Shown piece by piece: positions 9,068-17,152 of a stretch of 64,000 nucleotides of DNA (the first letter of the stretch is position 1; each line of letters opens with the position of its first letter). Made by a program: the position numbers and the translations under genes. The DNA comes from RCC90-49c sp051016155 (GTDB lineage: Bacteria > Bacteroidota > Bacteroidia > Cytophagales > Amoebophilaceae), in assembly GCA_051016155.1 (NCBI GenBank), contig CP136537.1, forward strand, positions 558,001-622,000, read 5' to 3'. The notes beneath the pieces are model-generated. The model ran no database searches and was not told where the DNA came from. It worked only from the letters and a program-made list of their open reading frames with translations.

Positions 9068-9331
9068 TTAAACATTTTTTGAGAGCACATCTTGTAACAT
9101 GACCTTGTCGAGAGATAAATCAGCGACAAGGCGCTTAAGTTTTCTGTTCTCTTGCTCAAGGTTCCTTAATCTTTGCACCTCAGAGGCATTCATGCCTCCG
9201 TATTTAGCCTTCCATCGATGAAAGGTAGACTCAGCGATGGCGTGCTTACGACAAATCTCAAGGACTTTGATACCTCTTTCCTGCTCTTTGATAATGTTGA
9301 TGATCTGTGCTTCATTAAATCTGTCTTTCAT
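9068..9331 (-). CDS. IS3 transposase OrfA (intact frame in a dead element)
   Basis: This is an 87-residue OrfA with an HTH (EICRKHAIAESTFHRWKAK) and a leucine-zipper tail (LRNLEQENRKLKRLVADLSL). It ends DVLSKNV. Unlike copy 1 it has no internal stop. The orfB frame overlaps its end, as expected for frameshifting, but orfB is truncated, so no functional transposase can result. It could still bind related IS ends. Confidence 0.8.
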   Translation of the reverse strand: MKDRFNEAQIINIIKEQERGIKVLEICRKHAIAESTFHRWKAKYGGMNASEVQRLRNLEQENRKLKRLVADLSLDKVMLQDVLSKNV

Positions 9332-9431
9332 AATTGATCCTGTTTTGAGTTTGACTTCGATTTACAAAAGTCTCACTTCTTTTGGACCAAATTTTGGGGA
9401 GAAGGTCAGAACTTGTCAGTAAGGTAGGAAA

Positions 9432-9480
9432 TAGTAATTTGCTCTCACTGAAAGTGGACCAGTAAATGGGGGAATGCCAA
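9432..9480. repeat. IS-end-like scar, copy 1
   Basis: ATAGTAATTTGCTCTCACTG and the following GGACCAGTAAAT...GGGGAATGCCAA recur almost unchanged at 47022-47070. The pattern CTCAC...TGGACCA...GGGG is like the ends of the IS3 copies (CTCACTTCTTTTGGACCA...GGGG), so this is probably the end of a related element with the body gone. Confidence 0.6.
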
Positions 9481-9678
9481 TATTTTTATGATGTAACAGG
9501 AGATAATTATTTAGAGACACTCTTAGGCTCTATGCAGTTCTTGCCTGACGGGGGAACTGCTGACCCAGCGATTTGGGAGGAGTGGATGGAAGCTGTTGAA
9601 AAAGTAAAGTCTGGCAAGTTCACCAAAGCTGATGTGTTTCTTAGGTTTAGTTCGGAAAATGAAACTGATAGTAAGTAG
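9466..9678 (+). pseudogene. 5'-truncated small protein (70 aa frame)
   Basis: The first codons (MGEC) come from the IS-end scar, and an in-frame stop lies directly before the ATG. The remainder, with LLGSMQFLPDGGTADPAIWE and a charged C-terminus, reads like a real small soluble protein with a conserved DPAIWEEW core. From memory this style of sequence is seen in small immunity-like bacterial proteins, but I cannot confirm that. I infer that the IS removed its N-terminus. Confidence 0.4.
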
Positions 9679-9796
9679 GCTAGAGTTTACTACTCCACCT
9701 AGCGCAAGCAAGCTTGTAAGGCTGGTTCAAGCGTCATGTCTTGGACTGCCAATAGCCCCCCGTCTGACGCAAGACGCCTGCCTTGTGCCCGTTGCT

Positions 9797-11404
9797 TTAC
9801 GCAGACGCAGGCCCCAGTACACGCACCACCTCCCCCTGCTCATCGAGCAGCTCCCCGCGCCAGCTATTCACATTGCGCGTCTTAGAAGAGAAGTTCACGC
9901 CTACAATGGCCACTTCTTTCCCCTTTCTCAAGTGAGGCACGTGATACTGCTTCTCACGAATCTGCTCGAGGGCTACCTCTGCGCTACTGTCGAGCTTCAG
10001 CTCCATCACATAGGTCGTCCTAGCCAGCTCTACTAAAAGGTCCACGCGCCCCAGGCTGCTTGGGCGTTCGGCAGACACTTCTAAGCCCATTCCACTCATC
10101 AGGCTCAGCACCATCCCATGATACGTCCGTTCCCCCGCTTCAGTGAAAAGTTGATATGGAAAGCTGGCTAGCGCCACCTTGAGCTGCGCGAAAAATAGGG
10201 ACAGGTCGCCCTCTTTCAAAGCCTCCTTACTCTTGGTAGAAAAGGCCGTATCAAGCTTTGCAAAATGCTTGATCAGCGATTTTGTAAAAGCTTCGCGTAC
10301 CTCCTGATTAGGAAAGCCCAGTTGATAGTGCTTGCTTGCCGCATTGTAGCCCTCGATGGTCAGATACCCTGTCTGAAACATCAACGCCTTCAAGTCGAGC
10401 TCTTCAAGGCTACTAATATCCATCAGTTCACTTTCCTCGGCGCTTGTGCCAGCCAGAGGCACCATAGATTCGGGATGCTTTTTGAGTTGCTCAATCAGAA
10501 ACGAAGGCGTGCCACTAGCATACCAATAGCCCCGAGCTTTCTTCTTGCTCAGAAATTGTAGCGTAGAAAAAGGATTATAGACATACCTTTCTGCCTCTGA
10601 GAAGCGGTAACCGTTGTACCAGGCTTTGATCTCTGTGAGTACCTCTTCTTCGCTCGTCTGCTCCCCTTGCTCATTGCGCTTCGCTGTAATGAGCTCGATG
10701 TGCTCGTCAAAGTACTGCACCACCTCTTCTTCCGTATAACCCATTATGGTAGCGTGCTGAGAGTCCATAGTGATGTCATCGAGGTGGTTAGGGCCAGAAA
10801 AGAGCGAGACCTGCGAGAACTTGCTAATGCCCGTCACAAAGGTGAAGCGAATGTGCTCTTCCTGGCTTTTGAGCACTTTGTAGAAACTGCGAAGCACCTC
10901 TCTATTCTCTTCGGCTACCTCAGGCTTGTCGAGATGATCAATCAGGGGAGCGTCGTACTCGTCTATCAAAATGACAACACGCTGTTCTTTTGATTTTGAT
11001 AGCGCTTTGATGAGGTATTTTAGCCCTTCTTGGGCTGAGGGAACTTCAACCCTTGTCTCATGGTCAGTAGCTATTGCTGCCAGCGTTCTTTTAAGACTAT
11101 CTTTCAAGTCTTGGGTACTTTCATTAAGAATTTCTGAAAAGTCAAGATGAAGGACAGGATAGGGCTGCCAATCGTAATGGCTGTTGTAGATGTGATAGCC
11201 TTTGAAAAGCTCCTTATTGCCTCTAAAAATCTCCTTGAGTGTGCTCACAAAGAGTGACTTACCAAAGCGTCTAGGGCGAGAAAGGAAGTAGTGCTTGCCA
11301 CTTTCTATCATCTGCAAGGCAAACTGAGTCTTATCGACATACACGTATCCCTCTGTGAGGATATCCCCAATACTCTGAATACCGATAGGAAGTTTTTTCA
11401 TCAC
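9797..11404 (-). CDS. AAA-ATPase-like / PD-(D/E)XK nuclease family protein, copy 1
   Basis: The product is 535 residues, full length for the family (PF09820 AAA-ATPase-like plus PF08011 PDDEXK_9). It begins MKKLPIGIQSIGDI and has a Walker A-like motif, RPRRFGKS, near residue 45 and a Walker B-like ILIDEYDAPL near 145. The C-terminal nuclease-like core reads GRVDLLVELARTTYVMELKL (D...ExK). The role of the family is not established; suggestions include nucleic-acid processing or defence. The ATPase half is nearly identical to copy 2 (15043-16689), but the C-terminal half differs strongly. Its upstream flank is also shared, in inverted orientation. The first ATG pair (MMK or MK) matches copy 2. 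Confidence 0.85.
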   Translation of the reverse strand: MMKKLPIGIQSIGDILTEGYVYVDKTQFALQMIESGKHYFLSRPRRFGKSLFVSTLKEIFRGNKELFKGYHIYNSHYDWQPYPVLHLDFSEILNESTQDLKDSLKRTLAAIATDHETRVEVPSAQEGLKYLIKALSKSKEQRVVILIDEYDAPLIDHLDKPEVAEENREVLRSFYKVLKSQEEHIRFTFVTGISKFSQVSLFSGPNHLDDITMDSQHATIMGYTEEEVVQYFDEHIELITAKRNEQGEQTSEEEVLTEIKAWYNGYRFSEAERYVYNPFSTLQFLSKKKARGYWYASGTPSFLIEQLKKHPESMVPLAGTSAEESELMDISSLEELDLKALMFQTGYLTIEGYNAASKHYQLGFPNQEVREAFTKSLIKHFAKLDTAFSTKSKEALKEGDLSLFFAQLKVALASFPYQLFTEAGERTYHGMVLSLMSGMGLEVSAERPSSLGRVDLLVELARTTYVMELKLDSSAEVALEQIREKQYHVPHLRKGKEVAIVGVNFSSKTRNVNSWRGELLDEQGEVVRVLGPASA

Positions 11405-11770
11405 TTTAATCTTTGCGGTGCTTTAGCTCCTTAAAGGTAGTAGATATCTGCAAGAAGATAGTGCGCTGCACCTGGGAAAAGGTATTCCCTGGACTAAACT
11501 TTTTGAGAGAAGTTTCTTTTTGCGCTTACTGCATTTTGTCCTGCGCTCAGATTGTACTATTTCCTCATGCAGGCTGTGGTCGTCTCGGGCACAGCTTAAA
11601 TCTAGAGGCTACAAAAGGCGCTAGACAGTCCTCTACTGGCTACTGACTGGCTTGAGCAGCTGGTGCCAACACGAGCCAAGCAAGAAGGCCTGGACCTGGC
11701 TGATGTGCTGGTGAGAAGTAAATGAAAGGAGGCTTCTAGTGTAATTGATAGTGTAATTCAAAGTTTTTGA
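10575..11770 (-). repeat. large inverted repeat, left arm
   Basis: About 1.2 kb covering the ATPase half of the first AAA-like gene and about 360 bases of its upstream flank is repeated in opposite orientation at 14700-15870, with very few differences. The arms are separated by 2.9 kb holding the integrase fragment and nested IS elements. Recombination between the arms would invert that segment. Confidence 0.8.
11606..11725 (+). pseudogene. 39-codon coding remnant in the inverted repeat
   Basis: The frame ending TDWLEQLVPTRAKQEGLDLA, DVLVRSK, stop is preserved in both arms (the other at 14732-14851, minus strand), although the arms differ at several bases (TRAKQE here, AAVKED there). Stop codons occur just upstream in both. 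It looks like the C-terminus of a gene that once lay divergently upstream of the AAA-like gene. I do not recognise the family. Confidence 0.35.
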
Positions 11771-11830
11771 AAAAATTTTTTGAATGACCAAAATCACCTT
11801 AAATCCTTGATTATCAACGCTTTACGAAAG

Positions 11831-11876
11831 CGGTCCGGACGGGACTCGAACCCGCGACCTCCTGCGTGACAGGCAG
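11831..11876 (-). other. 3' half of tRNA-Asp (GTC), probable attachment site
   Basis: On the minus strand this reads as a complete anticodon arm (CCTGC CTGTCAC GCAGG, anticodon GTC), variable loop, T arm (GGGTTCGAGTCCC) and 3' acceptor strand CCGGACC plus discriminator G. The 5' half of the tRNA (acceptor 5' strand and D arm) is absent: the sequence diverges upstream of position 27 of the tRNA. A 3' fragment of this size is what site-specific tRNA integrators leave at one end of an element. A tyrosine-recombinase fragment begins 150 bases away, which supports this. Confidence 0.7.
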
Positions 11877-12023
11877 TATTTTCGTGTTATTGCCAGCTGT
11901 CACTACTTTCTTTTTCTTGCTTTTAAAGCCCGTAAAGCCCATTTTTGTTAGTAATAGTAACAGTCTGTTTACCAACGTTTCCTTCCTTTTTTGTAAACTC
12001 TTCGTAAACCGCTCTTCCCTCTC

Positions 12024-12332
12024 ATGAAACCCAAGCTCGCTGTTATTCTTTACAAATCCAAAACCCTCAGCAACGGGGAGCATCCCCTCATGCTCAGAGT
12101 CACTTGCCAGAGCAAACGAAAATACGTGGCCATCGGCATCTCTTGCCCCCAAAAGTGGTGGGATGACAAGAAGAACCTGCCCAAAAGAACGCATCCTAAT
12201 AAAGACTTTATCAAGGCCCTTATTGAACAGAAAATTTTAGCCTATCAAAATCAGCTACTCGAAGCTCCCCAACTAGCCCTCTCGCCTCAAGCCCTTATCA
12301 ACGCTGTTGAAAGCCCTAAGCAGAGTCAAGAT
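12024..12332 (+). pseudogene. tyrosine recombinase (phage integrase), N-terminal fragment
   Basis: The frame begins MKPKLAVILYKSKTLSNGEH and has the Arm-DNA-binding domain seen at the N-terminus of Bacteroidota integrases (PLMLRVTCQSKRKYVAIGIS, then CPQKWWDDKKNLPK). About 103 residues remain. The IS3-family element at 12333-14663 cuts it before the core-binding and catalytic domains, and no C-terminal part is found on the far side of that element, so a deletion followed. It lies next to the tRNA-Asp 3' half and most likely served to integrate a mobile island there. Confidence 0.8.
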
Positions 12333-12455
12333 TGTCTCGTCCTAAAATAGGTTGACAGTTTTAAAATTAGTCCTGTTAGAAATTTACAATTTTGATTTAG
12401 TCCTGACATAGCTTCACACTGATTGTCTAGTGCTATGGATCGCTTGGATCATGGG

Positions 12456-12556
12456 CTAGGGCGGATCGCCTGGCCTACCTTGATCCTGATACTTATTCTT
12501 CCACAGACGCACACGTTTTGAGCTTGCTGCATGTGAGGCCGACGGAGACATATATC
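12456..12556 (-). pseudogene. IS3-family transposase OrfB, 3' end cut off by IS5-family insertion
   Basis: The minus strand reads GYMSPSASHAASSKRVRLWK, then NKYQDQGRPGDPP and a stop, which continues the SLG at the other side of the IS5-family element. Confidence 0.7.
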
Positions 12557-12560
12557 CTAG

Positions 12561-13402
12561 ATAGTGTCGTCACGATAAATTAGCCCATAAAGCAATACAG
12601 CGTATTTGAATGGCTGCCAGAAAGGAACTCGCCCTCTTGGCGTACCTAGTTGCTATACCACGCCAACGCTTGAAATATAAAAAAGCGGTCTCTACTAAAT
12701 GACGCTTCTTGTAAGCCTCTTTATCATATGCACGACTTACAATACGGTTTCTTTTAGAAGGTATGACTACATTCATCTTTTGATTTTTAGCTTGTCTTAC
12801 TACCTGCTTGGTATCATATCCTCTCTCAGCAAGAAGCTGTTGGGCCGTCATACCAGTTAGCAATGGAGAAGCATACTTACAATCTGCCTCAGTACCTGAC
12901 GTGATAATTGCTCGGAGCGGCATACCAGTCTCATCCACGGCCAAATGTAGTTTGGTATTCAGCCCCCTTTTGTACGGCCCATTGACTCATTGCCGCCCTG
13001 TGCTCCCGCTCCATGAGGATGTACCTTGATATGCGAAGCATCTATGATCAACCATTCAAAATTATGATCTCCTCTGAGTGCTTCCAGGACAGCCTCCCAA
13101 GTGCCTTTATCTCGCCAACGAGAGAAACGACGATGCGTATTTTTCCAATCACCATAATTAGGGGGCAGATCTCTCCATGGAGACCCTGTTCTGAGCATCC
13201 AAAAAACGGCATTGATAAAGCGGCTATTATCTTTTGCTACACCACCACGCATGCCTGTGCGACCCGGAAGTAAGGGTTCAAGTTTATACCAAACTTTATC
13301 GGAGATATCATGTCTTTTATAGGCTTCTATTGACTTCATTTTAAGCTCTTTGAAGGGGGTAATAAGTACATCAATATAGCATTTGTATTGTGACGACAAT
13401 AC
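12561..13402 (-). mobile_element. IS5-family (IS427-like) element 1, nested in the IS3-family element
   Basis: The ends carry inverted repeats (ATAGTGTCGTCACGAT at 12561 and GTATTGTCGTCACAAT read inward from 13402), flanked on both sides by the target duplication CTAG (12557-12560 and 13403-13406). The length is 842 bases. Two frames encode the transposase. A related element is at 17153-17967. Confidence 0.9.
12570..13399 (-). CDS. IS5-family transposase in two frames (programmed frameshift)
   Basis: OrfA (12959-13399) carries the DUF4096-like N-terminus (YKRHDISDKVWYKLEPLLPG, WRDLPPNYGDWKNTHRRFSR) and the first Asp (LIIDASHIKVHPHG). OrfB (to 12570) carries LHLAVDETGMPLRAIIT, AERGYDT and VETAFLYFKRWRG. 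The frames meet at a slippery A-rich/G-rich run (ACAAAAGGGGGCT), as usual in this subgroup. In element 2 the corresponding motif is ADRGYDT, so the second catalytic Asp appears to be Glu here, which may inactivate the enzyme. Confidence 0.8.
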
Positions 13403-14213
13403 CTAGGCTCATATGCGGACGCTCTTCGTTATAATAGCTCACTGCTTCCTTGAGAACCTTTTGCCCTTCTGATAGGCTTGATACTTTATAGGAACTCAAA
13501 TACTCCTGTTTCAATATCCCATTCACACGCTCGGCTATACTATTGTCCAAGGGAGACCCTTTTGCCCTCATGCTGATACGAATCCCATGGGCTGTTAACT
13601 CCGCTAGGTAATCTTTACTACAATACTGTACCCCACGATCTGAGTGATGGATCAGCGACATAGACACCCCCTTAACACTTAACAAGGCCATTTTCAGGGC
13701 CTGCAACGTTTCCTTGGCTGCCAAACTCGTCGACACAGGGTAGCCTACTATCTTTCTTGAGTATGCATCCCTTATTAGACTTATGTATAAGTAACCATGC
13801 CCTGTAGGGCAATACGTTATATCACTTACCCACAGCTGATTCGGGCCGCCTACTTCCAAATTCCTTATCAGATTGGGATACTTCACTAGCCAGTGAGCAG
13901 ATTGCGTTGTACGAACGCTTCGCTTTTTACGCCTAACCAGTAGGTTGTTCGCTGACAATAAGTCAAATAATGCGTCTCTCCCTAGTTTTATTTGATGCGA
14001 TAAGATAAAGGGTTCTAATAACTCATAGAGCTTTCTGGTGCCCATTCTAGGATGACGCGCTCTGAGCTCCTGCACTCGCTTGAGGAGCAACGCTTGCTCA
14101 AAACTAACGCTCTGATTATACCAATAGTGCTGATAGTAAGCCTGCCTGGTTAAACCAAATAATAAGCATAGAGACCCCAGTGATGTCTTCTTATCCCTTT
14201 CCTTTAAGGTGGT
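13403..14213 (-). pseudogene. IS3-family transposase OrfB, 5' part
   Basis: All three catalytic residues are recognisable: WVSDITY (Asp), HHSDRGVQY (Asp) and NSIAERVNGILKQEY (Glu). The frame proceeds to RPHMSLG and then enters the IS5-family insertion, ending with foreign residues. The remaining 30 or so codons lie at 12456-12556. Without precise excision of the insertion the protein would lack only its C-terminal tail, so residual activity cannot be excluded. Confidence 0.8.
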
Positions 14214-14215
14214 TA

Positions 14216-14554
14216 TTACTTGGTGTCTGACTTTTTTCTAATCGGTATTTTAAAGGCTTCTTCAGCTGTTTGAATCATCAGTTCATAGCCTTCTATTTTC
14301 AGCTGTGCCTTTTTGAGCTGCTCACGTAGTTCTCCGGCTCTGAGCGATTCTAAGGGCTTGTCCCCGTGCTGCTGTAAGGCTAGGCGTAGTTCAAGGCTAC
14401 TTGGAGGCGTTTTCTTTGCCTTGTGCTCTTTAGCGGGTGCATAGCCAAGCTTTCTCATCCAGTTGAGCATTTGCCCATGCTCTTCATGCTGGCCTGTGTA
14501 CTTCTTCCATAGGGCTGTTTTGCTCTGATTACCCTGTAGAAATTCTTCAATCAA
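14216..14554 (-). CDS. IS3-family transposase OrfA
   Basis: The product is 112 residues, with the MIEEFLQGNQSKTALWKKYT start typical of one IS3 subgroup and a C-terminal helical region (ELREQLKKAQLKIEGYELMI) that would mediate OrfA/OrfAB association. It stops at KKSDTK just as the orfB frame (VITTLKERDKKTSLGS) opens, consistent with frameshift production of the fused transposase. Confidence 0.8.
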   Translation of the reverse strand: MIEEFLQGNQSKTALWKKYTGQHEEHGQMLNWMRKLGYAPAKEHKAKKTPPSSLELRLALQQHGDKPLESLRAGELREQLKKAQLKIEGYELMIQTAEEAFKIPIRKKSDTK

Positions 14555-14699
14555 GGCCTTCCTCTCTGGCCTGCTTAGTGATCCTCCTGTTCTTATGCTT
14601 GTTTTCTTGTTTTTGTCTATATCCTAGTTTACAATTTCTGTCAATCTATTTTAGGACGAGACATTGTGATGATTCAAAAAAAGGCACTAAAAACTTCGC

Positions 14700-15870
14700 A
14701 TTACCCTATCAATTACACTAGAAGCATCCTTTCATTTACTTCTCACCAGCACATCAGCCAGGTCCAGCCCGTCTTCCTTAACTGCTGCTGGCACCAGCTG
14801 CTCAAGCCAATCAGTAGCCAGTAGAGAACTGTCTAGCGCCTTTTGTAGCCTCTAGACTTAAGCTGTGCCCGAGACGACCACAGCCTGCATGAGGAAATAG
14901 TACAATCTGAGCGCAGGACAAAATGCAGTAAGCGCAAAAAGAAACTTCTCTCAAAAAGTTTAGTCCAGGGAATCCAGGTGCAGCGCACTATCTTCTTGCA
15001 GATATCTACTACCTTTAAGGCGCTGGCACCCCAAAGATTAAAGTGATGAAAAAACTTCCTATCGGTATTCAGAGTATTGGAGATATCCTCACAGAGGGAT
15101 ACGTGTATGTCGATAAGACTCAGTTTGCCTTGCAGATGATAGAAAGTGGCAAGCACTACTTCCTTTCTCGCCCTAGACGCTTTGGCAAGTCCCTGTTTCT
15201 AAGCACACTCAAGGAGATTTTTAGAGGCAATAAGGAGCTTTTCAAAGGCTATCACATCTACAACAGCCATTACGATTGGCAGCCCTATCCTGTCCTTCAT
15301 CTTGACTTTTCAGAAATTCTTAATGAAAGTACCCAAGACTTGAAAGATAGTCTTAAAAGAACGCTGGCAGCAATAGCTACTGACCATGAGACAAGGGTTG
15401 AAGTTCCCTCAGCCCAAGAAGGGCTAAAATACCTCATCAAAGCGCTATCAAAAGAACAGCGTGTTGTCATTTTGATAGACGAGTACGACGCTCCCCTGAT
15501 TGATCACCTTAAGAGGCCCGAGGTGGCCGAAGCCAATCGGGAGCTCTTGCGCAGCTTCTATAGAGTGCTTAAAAGCCAAGAAGAGCATATTCGCTTTACC
15601 TTTGTAACAGGGATCACCAAGTTCTCGCAAGTCTCACTTTTTTCTGCGCCTAATCACCTCAATGATATCACGATGTATCATGAGTATGCCACCATGATGG
15701 GCTATACGGAAGAAGAGGTGGTGCAGTACTTTGACGAGCACATCGAGCTCATTACAGCAAAGCGCAATGAGCAAGGGGAGCAGACGAGCGAAGAAGAGGT
15801 ACTCACAGAGATCAAAGCCTGGTACAACGGTTACCGCTTCTCAGAGGCAGAAAGCTACGTTTACAATCCT
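14700..15870 (+). repeat. large inverted repeat, right arm
   Basis: This arm mirrors 10575-11770. It contains a coding remnant (14732-14851, minus strand), a noncoding leader and the ATPase half of the second AAA-like gene. Sequence identity stops near codon 275 of that gene (YNPFSTLKFL against YNPFSTLQFL). Confidence 0.8.
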
Positions 15871-16689
15871 TTCTCCACCCTGAAATTTCTGGAGACCAAG
15901 CAACCTAAAAGCTACTGGTATGTTACTGGCACGCCTTCGTTTTTGATTGAGCAAGTCAGGAGGCATCCAGAGGCAGTGGTGCCTCTGGCTGGCACAAGCG
16001 TTCGAGAAAGCCAGTTGATGGACATTAGTAGTCTCGAAGAGATTGATTTGAAGGCGTTGATGTTTCAGGCAGGGTATCTGACGATTCAAGCTTACCAGCC
16101 AGGCGATGAAGACGAAGAAGGGAGCTACACGCTGGACTTTCCTAACAGGGAAGTAAGGCGTGCCTTTTTTAGCTCTCTTTCAAAAGAGTTTGCCAGGGTC
16201 GATCCGCGCTCGGTGAGCCGCGCCGCCAAGCAGCTCAGAGCCGATCTGGTTGCCTACCGGCTTGAGGCTTTTGTAAGTGCTATCAACGTGCACTTTGCTA
16301 AGGTGCCTTATCATGCTGCTAGGCAGACTAAAGAAGGGTTCTATCAAGCGATCTTTTTGACCTATCTAGAGCTCTCAGGGATAAGGACACAAGCAGAGAT
16401 AGTCACTAACAAAGGGCGGATTGATCTGATGTGCGAGCTCGAGGGGGCAATCTATATCTTTGAGCTGAAGGTAGATCAGTCAGCCGCGATAGCCATGGAG
16501 CAGGTGCAGGTGCAGGAGTACAGCAAGCGGTACAGGCAGGTAGGGAAGCAAATAGTAGTCATGGGGATTAGCTTCTCTTCTAAGACGCGGGACATTGTTG
16601 ACTGTCTTGGGGAGCTACAGGACACTGAGGGGCAGGTGCTCCGAACCTTCGTTCCTGAGCAGGGGCAAGGGCAGACACCTGGCGTGTAG
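15043..16689 (+). CDS. AAA-ATPase-like / PD-(D/E)XK nuclease family protein, copy 2
   Basis: The product is 548 residues with the same architecture as the gene at 9797-11404: RPRRFGKS (about 45), VILIDEYDAPLIDH (about 145) and a nuclease-like core, GRIDLMCELEGAIYIFELK, near 460. The N-terminal 270 or so residues are almost identical to copy 1, while the C-terminal half has many differences and a different length (PGDEDEEGSYTLDF insertion). This suggests gene conversion of the ATPase half or exchange of the nuclease half. It faces away from copy 1 and is followed by IS481 and IS5 material. Confidence 0.85.
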   Translation: MMKKLPIGIQSIGDILTEGYVYVDKTQFALQMIESGKHYFLSRPRRFGKSLFLSTLKEIFRGNKELFKGYHIYNSHYDWQPYPVLHLDFSEILNESTQDLKDSLKRTLAAIATDHETRVEVPSAQEGLKYLIKALSKEQRVVILIDEYDAPLIDHLKRPEVAEANRELLRSFYRVLKSQEEHIRFTFVTGITKFSQVSLFSAPNHLNDITMYHEYATMMGYTEEEVVQYFDEHIELITAKRNEQGEQTSEEEVLTEIKAWYNGYRFSEAESYVYNPFSTLKFLETKQPKSYWYVTGTPSFLIEQVRRHPEAVVPLAGTSVRESQLMDISSLEEIDLKALMFQAGYLTIQAYQPGDEDEEGSYTLDFPNREVRRAFFSSLSKEFARVDPRSVSRAAKQLRADLVAYRLEAFVSAINVHFAKVPYHAARQTKEGFYQAIFLTYLELSGIRTQAEIVTNKGRIDLMCELEGAIYIFELKVDQSAAIAMEQVQVQEYSKRYRQVGKQIVVMGISFSSKTRDIVDCLGELQDTEGQVLRTFVPEQGQGQTPGV

Positions 16690-16772
16690 CCTAGGAGGTA
16701 AGCGCTAGGATGCTAGTTTTTTTGCACAAGGCGAGCCTTCTTTTGCTAGGCTTTCAGGCTTGTTTTGATTGA

Positions 16773-16814
16773 TAAAAGTCTTACTCAACTTGGACCAAAT
16801 TGAGGGCAAAGGTC
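16773..16814 (-). repeat. variant IS3-family end inside IS481 debris
   Basis: The stretch with CTTACTCAACTTGGACCAAA and GGGCAAAGGTC is a diverged form of the IS3 end seen at 1028-1070. It directly abuts the cut IS481 transposase frame. Confidence 0.5.
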
Positions 16815-17152
16815 TCTTTTTGATATTATTCAACTCGTTTCGAAGCCAAATAGAGCGAACGCCTCCAGGGGAAACAATAATACCTTGCTTTTTGAGCTCA
16901 TTAGCGACTCTAAGTTGCCCGTAAGCAGGAAAGTCAGTGGCCATCTGAACGACCGCCTTTTCAACAGCAGGTTCTACTCTATTAGCCAGGATAGGCTTTT
17001 TGCGACTGATCTCTAACAATGCCTCTGGTCCACCTGTCTCAAAGAGCTCTTTAAAGCAATAGTAGCTGTCCCAACTGTATCCCATGGTTTTGCAAGCAGC
17101 CGAGATGTTGCCCAGGCGCTTAGCGAGTTCAAGAATTCCAATTTTGGGTTAG
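16815..17152 (-). pseudogene. IS481 transposase, N-terminal fragment
   Basis: The minus-strand translation (GYSWDSYYCFKELFETGGPE through SIWLRNELNNIKKR) is close to the N-terminal part of the IS481 relic at 7709-8748, but without that copy's early stop. It is cut at KKR by the IS end at 16773-16814 on one side and bounded by the IS5-family element at 17153 on the other. The catalytic half is gone. Confidence 0.8.

Larger units (their letters stand above)
8792..9407 (-). mobile_element. IS3-family insertion sequence, truncated copy 2
   Basis: This copy retains the left end (9365-9407), all of orfA and the first 80 or so codons of orfB. It breaks at 8792, inside the HTH_21-like part of orfB. 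The break lies at ACTTCAGGC, and the same sequence continues uninterrupted in copy 1 (from about 455 downward), which shows that the loss is a deletion. Confidence 0.8.
12333..14663 (-). mobile_element. IS3-family (IS150-like) element, interrupted by an IS5-family element
   Basis: The inverted terminal repeats are TGTCTCGTCCTAAAATAGGT at 12333 and its counterpart, with one difference, ending at 14663. Inside lie orfA (14216-14554) and orfB (12456-14213, minus strand), the latter split by the IS5-family element at 12561-13402. Removing that insertion restores an uninterrupted reading frame (MSLG-YMSPS). The bases beside the two ends do not form a matching target duplication, which fits a later rearrangement. 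A lone end of the same family lies at 40015-40038. Confidence 0.8.

Noticed and set aside
9632..10036. Plus-strand frame overlapping the end of the first AAA-like gene
   Set aside because: It is the antisense of the nuclease domain and has no recognisable motif.
11831..11876. Functional tRNA-Asp gene
   Set aside because: The 5' acceptor strand and D arm are missing, so it cannot fold into a tRNA.
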